Source: JANYCG01 sp031397915 (GTDB lineage: Bacteria > Pseudomonadota > Gammaproteobacteria > Burkholderiales > Burkholderiaceae_C). From it: DNA of 9,993 nt. The notes beneath the pieces were generated by a model. It had not been told where the DNA came from and did no database searches. It was given only the letters and a program-made list of their open reading frames with translations. The DNA is taken from positions 1-9,993 of the forward strand of contig JANNMM010000096.1 of the NCBI GenBank assembly GCA_031397915.1. Direction: 5' to 3'. The stretch's first letter is position 1. Every line of letters begins with the position of its first letter. Of the stretch, positions 1 through 6,149 are shown one piece after another. Made by a program: the position numbers and the translations under genes.

Positions 1-642
1 GACTTTGTACCGGTGTCCATGGCCGCCATCATGTACCACGGCTTGGCTGTGGGGCCGATGGTGCCCGCCAGCGTGACAGATGTAAAAGGCTTTCTCGCCT
101 GGTGCAAGGCGAACCCGGACAAGGCCAACTACGGCTCACCCGGTGCCGGTTCCACGCCGCATTTCATTGGTGCGCTGCTGGGCATCAACAACAACATCGA
201 CATGAAACACGTGCCTTACCGTGGTTCGGTGCCCGGCGTGACCGATGTGGTCGGCGGGCAGATTGCCAGCATGGTCACCCCGCATGGCGACTTCATCGCC
301 AACCACAAAGCCGGCAAGTTGCGGATCATTGCTGTCTCAGGCGCCAAACGCTCTCCCTTTGTGCCGGAAGTGGCAACCTTTGCCGAGCAGGGTTTTCCTG
401 AGCTGACGGTCGATGAATGGTTTGGCTTCTATGCGCCAGCGGGCACTCCCGCCCACGTGGTCGCGGCAGCAAGCGCAGCGATCAGCAACGCACTCAAAGA
501 CAAATCGGTGATTGACAGCCTGGCCCTGGTCGGCCTAATCGCCCAGGGCTCTACCCCTGCTGAACTCGGCGCCAGCCAGAAACAGCAATACGACCGCTGG
601 GGCCCGCTGATCAAAAAAATCGGCTTCACGGCTGAGTCCTGA
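1..642 (+). CDS. Bug/TctC-family periplasmic solute receptor (5' end outside window)
   Basis: This is the C-terminal 213 residues of a tripartite tricarboxylate transporter receptor of the Bug family. Such proteins capture small carboxylates or aromatic acids in the periplasm. The reading frame is open from base 1 with no start needed, and aligning it to the next gene suggests about 115 N-terminal residues lie upstream. Family hallmarks are visible: the ANYGSPGAGS loop, the MKHVPYRGS segment, the GGQIA stretch, and EQGFPELTVDEWFGF towards the C terminus. It ends with the same GFTAES tail as its neighbour, so the two are tandem paralogues. Only 27 bases separate them, so they are probably co-transcribed. 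No TctA or TctB membrane genes are seen in the window, as is common for orphan Bug receptors. The ligand cannot be inferred. The family call is secure. Confidence 0.93.
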   Translation, partial: DFVPVSMAAIMYHGLAVGPMVPASVTDVKGFLAWCKANPDKANYGSPGAGSTPHFIGALLGINNNIDMKHVPYRGSVPGVTDVVGGQIASMVTPHGDFIANHKAGKLRIIAVSGAKRSPFVPEVATFAEQGFPELTVDEWFGFYAPAGTPAHVVAAASAAISNALKDKSVIDSLALVGLIAQGSTPAELGASQKQQYDRWGPLIKKIGFTAES

Positions 643-669
643 TTTCATTGCATTAACACGGAGATTCTC

Positions 670-1659
670 ATGACCACACGTCGCCAGTTCACCCAAGTTG
701 CCGCCGCCGCCACTGTTTTGGGCGCTTTTCCCGCGTCCCTGGTTCGCGCCCAGGGCATGATCGACACATTGCGCATCTACGTCGGGTTTCCACCCGGTGG
801 CACCACCGACGCGTTCGCGCGGCGCATGGCGGAAAAACTGCGCGGTGTGTACGCCACCAATGTGGTGGTCGAGAACAAGCCCGGCGCAGGCGGCCAAGTG
901 GGCGTGATCACCGTGCGTGACGCGCCCGCCGATGGGTCTGCCGTGCTGTTCACACCTGGGTCGATGATCACCATCTATCCCCATACCTACCCCAAGCTGC
1001 AGTACAAGGCCAGCGACGTGTTGCCGATCAGCACGGGCCTGTACACGGCGTTTGGTTTGGGCGTGGGTCCGGCGGTGCCGGCCTCGGTAACCGACCTCAA
1101 AGGTCTGATCGCCTGGCTCAAGGCCAACCCCGCCATGGCCAACTACGGCACCCCCGGCGCAGGCTCCATGCCCCACATGGTGGGCGCGCTGCTCGACAAG
1201 GCTGCCGGTCTGGACATGAAGCAGATTCCCTACAGAGGCTCCGGTCCGGCCATCATTGAGCTGCTGGGCGGCCAGTTGCCCATGTTCACCTCGCCCATCG
1301 GCGACTACCTGCAGCACCTGCCCAGTGGCAAGCTGCGCCTGCTGGCCGTAACCGGCAAACAGCGCTCCAAATTTGCACCCACTGTGCCGACCTACGCCGA
1401 GCAGGGCTTCCCCGAGCTCACCATGGAGGAATGGTTTGGCTTCTTCATGCCAGCCCGCACACCGGTGGCCATTGCCAACCGCTTGAGCGATGCACTCAAG
1501 ACCTTGATCCCCGCTAAAGACGTGGCCGACTTCGCCGCGCCCATTGGCCTGGTGCCGACGGCGTCCAGCAGCATTGAGGAGTTTGCCAGGACGGTCAAAG
1601 CCGACTCCGACCTGTGGGGCGGTTACGTCAAACGCATCGGTTTCACGGCAGAGTCTTGA
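670..1659 (+). CDS. Bug/TctC-family periplasmic solute receptor, complete
   Basis: This complete 329-residue protein has the usual Bug length. It binds a small organic acid in the periplasm, probably for a tripartite tricarboxylate-type transporter or as a sensor. The N terminus has TRRQF followed by an Ala-rich hydrophobic stretch and a likely cleavage site after LVRA (residue 27). This resembles a twin-arginine (Tat) signal, although Sec export is also possible. The mature protein starts with the family's IRIYVGFPPGG-like strand (here LRIYVGFPPGG) and continues with PGAGGQVG, ANYGTPGAGS, PYRGSGP and EQGFPELTMEEWFGF. An SD (GGAG, 660-663) sits 6 bases before the ATG and fixes the start. About half or more of the aligned positions match the preceding receptor by eye, consistent with gene duplication. 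A terminator follows directly. Confidence 0.95.
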   Translation: MTTRRQFTQVAAAATVLGAFPASLVRAQGMIDTLRIYVGFPPGGTTDAFARRMAEKLRGVYATNVVVENKPGAGGQVGVITVRDAPADGSAVLFTPGSMITIYPHTYPKLQYKASDVLPISTGLYTAFGLGVGPAVPASVTDLKGLIAWLKANPAMANYGTPGAGSMPHMVGALLDKAAGLDMKQIPYRGSGPAIIELLGGQLPMFTSPIGDYLQHLPSGKLRLLAVTGKQRSKFAPTVPTYAEQGFPELTMEEWFGFFMPARTPVAIANRLSDALKTLIPAKDVADFAAPIGLVPTASSSIEEFARTVKADSDLWGGYVKRIGFTAES

Positions 1660-1675
1660 TCGCTCCGTGATCTCG

Positions 1676-1701
1676 GGCCACTTTCGGGTGGCCATTTTTT
1701 T
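1676..1701 (+). terminator. Rho-independent terminator after the receptor pair
   Basis: A perfect 6-bp stem, GGCCAC (1676-1681) with GTGGCC (1688-1693), encloses a 6-base loop (TTTCGG). One A and seven T residues (1695-1701) follow. It lies 16 bases after the stop of the second receptor and before the first esterase, so the receptors and esterases are probably separate transcription units. Confidence 0.85.
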
Positions 1702-1737
1702 GCCGCATCTCCACTTCCATTCAACCTTCAACATCCC

Positions 1738-3465
1738 ATGACATACCCATCCCTCAAACCCTCCCTGGCCATGCTGGCGGCTGTGGCCAGCGTTGTTACC
1801 CTGGTTTCCTGCAGTTCCCTGCCCGGTGGCAGTGAGGTACCGCCCCCGCTCAAAGCGGCCCAAGGCGCGACACTCAGGATGTGCGGCGTGATCAGCGCCC
1901 GCTTTGAGTACCCCAACACTGAACTGCGCGAGGCCGCACCCATCGCCGCCGGCGCGGTCACGCTTTCGGGCCGGCCCATTGCCGCGCACTGCCAGGTTTC
2001 GGGCCGCATGTTCGCCCGCAAGGGCATTGACGGGCAAGACTACGCCATCGGCTTTGAAGTCCGCCTGCCCGCTGACTGGAATGGCCGTTTCTTTCACCAG
2101 GTCAACGGCGGCATCGACGGCGTGGTTCAACCCGCCTACGGACCCAACACCAACAGCGCCGGCGCACTGGCGCAGGGTTTTGCCGTCATCAGCTCAGATG
2201 CCGGCCATAACGGGCGGCAGAACCCCAAGTTTGGAGAAGACCCCATCGCCCGCGCAGACTACGGCTATGGCGCAGTCGGCAAACTCACGCCCATGGCCAA
2301 AAGCCTGATCGCCTTTGCCTATGGCAAAGGGCCAGACCGCTCTTACATTGGCGGCTGCAGCAACGGTGGCCGCCACACCATGGTGGCAGCGTCGCGTTAC
2401 GGTGACCAGTACGACGGCTATCTGGTCGGCGCGCCCGGTTACCGCCTGCCCAACGCTGCACTGGCGCAACTGTGGGCTGCCCCTAAATGGGCAGCGTTGG
2501 CCACGCCTGGCGCAACGGTCAACCACCCCTTCGCGCCCACCGCCAAGATCCCGGACCTGGGCAGCGCCTTCACGGCCCAGGAGCGGGAAACCGTGGCCAA
2601 AGCCATTCTGGGCAAATGCGACGCGCTTGACGGCGCTGCCGATGGCATCGTGCAAGACGTCAAAGCCTGTCAGGCGGCTTTTAACCTGCAAGCAGACGTG
2701 CCCACCTGCTCCGGCCCACGCAACGGCCAATGTTTGACGTCCGACCAGAAGAACCTGGCCTCACAGGTATTTGCTGGCGGCAAGACGCCATCGGGCCAGC
2801 TGATTTACAGCAGTTTCCCTTGGGACACAGGCGTGGCTGCGCCCAACTGGGCCACCTGGAAGTTCGTCAACTCCCAGGTGCTTGACCCGGCAGCCGGCTA
2901 CATTTTCATGAGCCCCAGCCGCTCCATCGCCGGGCTCGCCAACATTGACCTGGATGAAGGTTACCGGGCGATTTTTGCCACCGCTGCGCCGTTCACCGAA
3001 TCGGCTGACACCGTGATCACGCCCCCCGGCAAGGAAAATCCGGCCAACCTGGCAGGATTGCGTTCGCGTGGCGCCAAGATGTTGATGTACCACGGCGTGA
3101 GCGACGCCATCTTCTCGGCAAACGACACAGCGGCCTGGTGGGACCGTCTGAACACCGCACAAGGTGGCCGCGCCGCCGACTTTGCGCGCTATTTTCCCGT
3201 GCCGGGCATGGCGCATTGCAACGGAGGCCCGTCCACTGATCGTTTTGACGGCCTCTCGGCCCTGGTGAAATGGGTGGAACAAGGTGATGCACCCGACCAG
3301 CTGTTTGCCAGCGCACGCGGAGCGGGCAACACGGCGGGTGTGAACGCCGATGTACCCAAAGAGTGGTCTGCCACCCGCACCCGCCCCCTGTGTGCGTACC
3401 CCAGGGTCGCGCGCTACAACGGCAGTGGTGATGTGGAGGATGCCGGCAATTTCAGTTGCAGGTAG
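1738..3465 (+). CDS. Tannase/feruloyl esterase-family hydrolase, putative lipoprotein
   Basis: This 575-residue alpha/beta hydrolase belongs to the tannase/feruloyl esterase family, which also includes MHETase. Members cleave esters of aromatic acids. The N terminus is a lipoprotein signal with lipobox LVSC (Cys25) followed by Ser, which suggests the outer membrane. The nucleophile is Ser208 in GCSNGG. The probable acid is Asp456 (GVSDAIF) and the base is His493 (PGMAHC). Cys207 and Cys494, next to Ser and His, match the family's disulfide that brackets the triad. The calcium loop CDALDGAADG supplies Asp295, Asp298 and Asp302. A lid region lies between nucleophile and acid, and the typical C-terminal tail (VEDAGNFSC) is intact. 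No SD precedes the ATG; the leader is pyrimidine-rich. A downstream start at Met12 would spoil the signal. The exact substrate (gallate, ferulate, MHET-like or other) is unknown. Confidence 0.92.
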   Translation: MTYPSLKPSLAMLAAVASVVTLVSCSSLPGGSEVPPPLKAAQGATLRMCGVISARFEYPNTELREAAPIAAGAVTLSGRPIAAHCQVSGRMFARKGIDGQDYAIGFEVRLPADWNGRFFHQVNGGIDGVVQPAYGPNTNSAGALAQGFAVISSDAGHNGRQNPKFGEDPIARADYGYGAVGKLTPMAKSLIAFAYGKGPDRSYIGGCSNGGRHTMVAASRYGDQYDGYLVGAPGYRLPNAALAQLWAAPKWAALATPGATVNHPFAPTAKIPDLGSAFTAQERETVAKAILGKCDALDGAADGIVQDVKACQAAFNLQADVPTCSGPRNGQCLTSDQKNLASQVFAGGKTPSGQLIYSSFPWDTGVAAPNWATWKFVNSQVLDPAAGYIFMSPSRSIAGLANIDLDEGYRAIFATAAPFTESADTVITPPGKENPANLAGLRSRGAKMLMYHGVSDAIFSANDTAAWWDRLNTAQGGRAADFARYFPVPGMAHCNGGPSTDRFDGLSALVKWVEQGDAPDQLFASARGAGNTAGVNADVPKEWSATRTRPLCAYPRVARYNGSGDVEDAGNFSCR

Positions 3466-3478
3466 TCGACCGGTCTCG

Positions 3479-3496
3479 CCACCCCACCCCACCCCA
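3479..3496 (+). repeat. Short ACCCC tandem repeat between the two esterase genes
   Basis: Three copies of the 5-mer ACCCC (3481-3495) are preceded by CC and followed by AC. The opposite strand therefore carries three runs of four G separated by single T residues, plus a GG. It sits about 18 bases before the ATG of the second esterase, in a leader with no SD. Whether it forms any structure or is simple slippage DNA cannot be told from the sequence. Confidence 0.6.
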
Positions 3497-3513
3497 CTCA
3501 CTCCGACCGTTTG

Positions 3514-5100
3514 ATGAAAATTCTTTTTGCACTGTCCTTGATGGCCGCAGCCGCATCTGCTGCGGCACAAACGCCGGACTGCGCGGCGCTGGCCGCAAAG
3601 GCTGTTGGCGCTGCACCTGGCGTGAAGCTGAGCACGGAGTTGGTTGCGGGTGAAACCATTCGCCCACCGGGCGCCACGGCGGGCCCCATGCTCGCTGCAC
3701 ACTGCCGCGTGAGTGGCCGCATGAACGAGCGGATCGGGCAGGACGGCAAGCCCTACCACATCGGCTTCGAAATGCGCTTGCCCTCCAACTGGAACGGGCG
3801 CTTCCTGTATCAGGGCGGAGGCGGCAATGACGGCGTGATCCGCCCGGCCATTGGCCCGCAGGCGACACCCGTGTTTGCCCTGAACAAAGGCTTCGCTGTT
3901 GTCACCACCGACGCCGGCCACCAGGGCCCCACGGCAGACTTTGGCTTCGACCCGATTGCCCGTACCGACAATGCCTACAACGCACATGACCGCGTCGCCG
4001 TGACGGCCAAAGACATCATCCGCAACTTCTATTCCAAGGGGCCCGACAAGTCCTACTTCATCGGCTGCTCCGGTGGTGGTCGCCAGGGCATGATGTTTAC
4101 CCAACGCTTCCCCGGCCACTTCGATGGCGTGATTGCCATGGCGCCCGCCATGCGGGTCTCCAGCGGCGCAACGGTCGCCGCCGCCTGGGACACCCAGGCC
4201 CTGAACAGCATTGCGCCCGCAGGGGCCGACGGCAAACCGGTGTTGAGCCAGGCCCTGACCAATCCGGAACTGAAATTGCTCAGTGACGGCATTCTGGACG
4301 CCTGTGATGCGCAAGACGGCTTGAAAGATGGCCTGGTCTCGAATCCGGCGGCCTGTAAATTTGACCCGGCGGTCTTGCAATGCAAAGGCGCCAAAGACGC
4401 CACATGCCTTTCCGCGCCCCAGGTCACAGCCGTCCGCAAGGTGTTTGAAGGCGCCAGGGATTCGTCCGGCAAACCGCTGTATTTCAGCTGGCCTTACGAC
4501 CCTGGCGTGGGCCACCCGCAAAACGACTGGCGGGCCTGGAAACTTGGCACGTCCACCACCGCGGTGCCGAATTCCCGCCACGTATTCCTGATGCAAGACG
4601 CCCTGCAGGGCTACTTCATCACGCCGCCCGACCGCAGCCTGAGCATCTTCGCCTTCAACTTCGACAAAGACCCGGCCCGCATGGCAGCGCACTCCTGGAT
4701 TTTCGACACCGCCGCCGACGCCAAACTCACGGCCTACAGGGCCCGTGGCGGCAAACTGCTGATGGCCCACGGCATGGCCGACCCGATTTTTTCGCCCCAT
4801 GAGGCGCTCGACTATTACCAGCGCCTGACTGCCGAAAACGGCGCCACCACCCCCGACTTCGCCCGCCTTTTCCTGATCCCCGGCATGGCCCATTGCCAGG
4901 GCGGCGCGGCCACAGACTCATGGGATGGCCTGCAGGCACTGGTCGACTGGGTAGAAAAGGGTGAAGCGCCAAAACAGATCGTGGCGCGTGGCACGGCCGT
5001 CTTCCCGGGCCGCAGCCGCCCCTTGTGTCCGCATCCCCAATACGCGCATTACAAAGGCCAGGGCAACGTTGAAGACGCCGCCAGTTTTGAGTGCCGCTGA
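3514..5100 (+). CDS. Tannase/feruloyl esterase-family hydrolase, secreted
   Basis: This 528-residue protein is a second member of the tannase/feruloyl esterase family and a paralogue of the preceding gene, 48 bases downstream of it. The first 19 residues (MKILFALSLMAAAASAAAQ) look like a Sec signal peptide cleaved around ASAAAQ, with no lipobox, so the product should be soluble in the periplasm or secreted. The triad is Ser186 (GCSGGG), Asp423 (GMADPIF) and His460 (PGMAHC). Cys185 and Cys461 form the expected bracketing pair. The calcium loop CDAQDGLKDG gives Asp265, Asp268 and Asp272. Cysteine pairs near both ends suit an oxidising compartment. The ATG at 3514 is preferred over an in-frame TTG directly before it; neither has an SD. 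The last 14 bases overlap the proposed MarR start, suggesting translational coupling. The substrate is unknown; lid residues differ from those of the neighbour. Confidence 0.92.
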   Translation: MKILFALSLMAAAASAAAQTPDCAALAAKAVGAAPGVKLSTELVAGETIRPPGATAGPMLAAHCRVSGRMNERIGQDGKPYHIGFEMRLPSNWNGRFLYQGGGGNDGVIRPAIGPQATPVFALNKGFAVVTTDAGHQGPTADFGFDPIARTDNAYNAHDRVAVTAKDIIRNFYSKGPDKSYFIGCSGGGRQGMMFTQRFPGHFDGVIAMAPAMRVSSGATVAAAWDTQALNSIAPAGADGKPVLSQALTNPELKLLSDGILDACDAQDGLKDGLVSNPAACKFDPAVLQCKGAKDATCLSAPQVTAVRKVFEGARDSSGKPLYFSWPYDPGVGHPQNDWRAWKLGTSTTAVPNSRHVFLMQDALQGYFITPPDRSLSIFAFNFDKDPARMAAHSWIFDTAADAKLTAYRARGGKLLMAHGMADPIFSPHEALDYYQRLTAENGATTPDFARLFLIPGMAHCQGGAATDSWDGLQALVDWVEKGEAPKQIVARGTAVFPGRSRPLCPHPQYAHYKGQGNVEDAASFECR

Positions 5101-5560
5101 GTTGGCGGGCGACGCCACTGCGCCATCGGCAGCGGCAGAGGTCGACACGGGCTTCCTCGAAAGCCTCATGGGTTACAACACCCGGCGGGCGTCGCTGGCC
5201 ATCCTGGAGCGCTTCATGCAGGAGATGGCGGTCTATGACCTTCGCCCTGTGAGCTTTTCAGTGATGTCCGTGGTCGTCCACAACCCTGGCATCACCTCGC
5301 GCCAGCTTTGCGCGTCACTCGGGCTGTTGCCACCCAACCTGGTGGGCATGATCAGTACGCTGCAAAAACGCGAGTTGATCGAGCGCCGCCCGCACCCCAG
5401 CGATCGGCGCGCGGTGAGCCTTTACGCCAGTGAAAAAGGTCAAAATCTGATCAATCGTGCCGAACAGACCGCCGCGCAACTCGAGGCCGACGCCACCGCC
5501 AAATTGACGCCCGGCGAATACAAGACGCTGTTGCGACTGTTGCGCAAAATCTACCTTTAA
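5087..5560 (+). CDS. MarR-family transcriptional regulator
   Basis: From the TTG at 5087 this is a 157-residue MarR-type dimeric winged-helix protein that would bind operator DNA and release it on binding a small, often aromatic, ligand. A dimerisation helix (about residues 24-50, LESLMGYNTRRASLAILERF) precedes the helix-turn-helix (about 69-95, with TSRQLCASLGLLPPNLVGMI). The beta-wing follows, with the family Asp-Arg pair at 106-107 (HPSDRRAVSLYASEKG), then C-terminal dimerisation helices. The start is uncertain. TTG 5087 keeps the whole first helix and gives normal family length. ATG 5168 would cut that helix, and ATG 4961 would add a basic tail encoded inside the esterase gene. No clear SD is seen at any of them. 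The 14-base overlap with the esterase suggests co-expression. It probably controls the esterase or receptor genes, by analogy with MarR regulators of hydroxycinnamate catabolism. Confidence 0.88.
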   Translation: MSAAELAGDATAPSAAAEVDTGFLESLMGYNTRRASLAILERFMQEMAVYDLRPVSFSVMSVVVHNPGITSRQLCASLGLLPPNLVGMISTLQKRELIERRPHPSDRRAVSLYASEKGQNLINRAEQTAAQLEADATAKLTPGEYKTLLRLLRKIYL

Positions 5561-5563
5561 GCC

Positions 5564-5595
5564 CCGGGCAAGCCCGGATATGGCGGGTTTTCGCC
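5564..5595 (+). terminator. Possible weak terminator after the MarR gene
   Basis: Two small GC-rich hairpins lie just after the stop: CCGGG (5564-5568) with CCCGG (5573-5577) around CAAG, and GGCG (5582-5585) with CGCC (5592-5595) around GGTTTT. No proper T-tract follows either stem; the nearest T-run is at 5619-5624. Termination is therefore only possible, not shown. Confidence 0.3.
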
Positions 5596-5688
5596 GTGCA
5601 TTTGCACTTTATCGGTGATTTTTTGCGTCACTTTTTCCTGCAATTGCAAGGTTTACAGCTATGAATGTTGTAGCGATTGCAATATTGC
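5596..5688. promoter_or_regulatory. Cluster of three TTGCA-type palindromes, candidate operators
   Basis: Three short inverted repeats share a TGCA or GCAA core: GTGCA-TT-TGCAC (5596-5607), TGCAATTGCA (5639-5648, perfect) and GCAATATTGC (5679-5688, perfect). The last overlaps another perfect palindrome, ATTGCAAT (5676-5683), and sits inside the spacer of the promoter described next. The arrangement suits binding of a dimeric winged-helix regulator, either the gene downstream or the MarR protein upstream. The binding protein is inferred, not shown. Confidence 0.45.
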
Positions 5689-5696
5689 GCTATAGT
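5668..5696 (+). promoter_or_regulatory. Sigma70-type promoter for the winged-helix regulator
   Basis: A -35 element TTGTAG (5668-5673) and a -10 element TATAGT (5691-5696) are separated by an ideal 17 bases. Transcription would begin near 5703, giving a leader of roughly 57 bases with an AAGGAG ribosome site at 5745-5750. The palindrome at 5679-5688 fills most of the spacer, so a bound repressor would block RNA polymerase. Confidence 0.55.
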
Positions 5697-5759
5697 TTCT
5701 GAACATCACCCAATCCGCCGCCCGGTGTAACCCGACAAAGCAATAAGGAGTTTTAAGCC

Positions 5760-6071
5760 ATGAGTTCCAAAGACAACGTCTCCATTCACCAGTTGTTGAG
5801 TCTGCTGGAATCACGCTATGCCATCCGTGTAATGTGGGCGCTCAAAGACGGGCATCCACAAACTTTTCGCCTGCTGCAAGACAGCGTGGGTGGCATCACC
5901 CCCAACACCCTGAACACCCGCATCAAGGAGTTGCGTGAAGCCACCTTGATGACCCACGGCAGCGAGGGCTACACCCTCACCAGTGCTGGCGCCGACCTGA
6001 TGAAACGCATGTCTGACCTGCAGGCTTTTTCGGTCAAGTGGACCGCCAGCCAGGCCAAGAAGACCAAGTAA
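5760..6071 (+). CDS. HxlR-like winged-helix DNA-binding regulator
   Basis: This 103-residue protein consists almost entirely of one winged helix-turn-helix domain. The order matches HxlR-type regulators: a first helix (about 10-20, QLLSLLESRYA), the IRVMWAL segment in place of the usual KWT-LIL motif (22-28), TFRLLQDSVGGITPNTLNTRIKELREATLM as second and recognition helices (35-64), then a short wing and YTLTSAGADL (71-80). It has no cysteine, so redox sensing of the HypR kind is unlikely. A strong SD (AAGGAG, 5745-5750) nine bases before the ATG fixes the start. It has its own promoter and terminator and so forms a single-gene unit. Targets are unknown; autoregulation through the upstream palindromes is plausible. 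The family call is by fold pattern rather than close identity. Confidence 0.82.
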   Translation: MSSKDNVSIHQLLSLLESRYAIRVMWALKDGHPQTFRLLQDSVGGITPNTLNTRIKELREATLMTHGSEGYTLTSAGADLMKRMSDLQAFSVKWTASQAKKTK

Positions 6072-6102
6072 CCGCGCGGCACCGGGGTTCCCGGCGACAA
6101 TC

Positions 6103-6130
6103 AAAAGGACAGCCTGGCTGTCCTTTTTTT
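6103..6130 (+). terminator. Strong Rho-independent terminator after the winged-helix gene
   Basis: A perfect 8-bp stem, AGGACAGC (6106-6113) with GCTGTCCT (6117-6124), has a 3-base loop and runs into seven T residues (6124-6130). The A residues before the stem can pair with the T-tract. It ends only 19 bases before the ATG of the next gene, which is unusually close. Confidence 0.9.
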
Positions 6131-6149
6131 ATGCATTTGAGCCCATGCC

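Noticed and set aside
535..2130. 531-codon minus-strand open frame spanning the receptor genes and the first esterase start
   Set aside because: It crosses three real genes and a terminator on the other strand and shows no domain or signal. It is a composition shadow.
2761..4893. Very long open frame (710 codons) on the minus strand opposite both esterases
   Set aside because: It runs antisense to two complete, motif-verified esterase genes. Its translation is rich in Gly, Ala, His and Arg with no recognisable domain, as expected for a shadow frame in GC-rich DNA.
4961..5086. Extended MarR protein starting at ATG 4961
   Set aside because: The added segment is a basic, low-complexity translation of the esterase gene in another frame and would make the protein about 40 residues longer than is usual.
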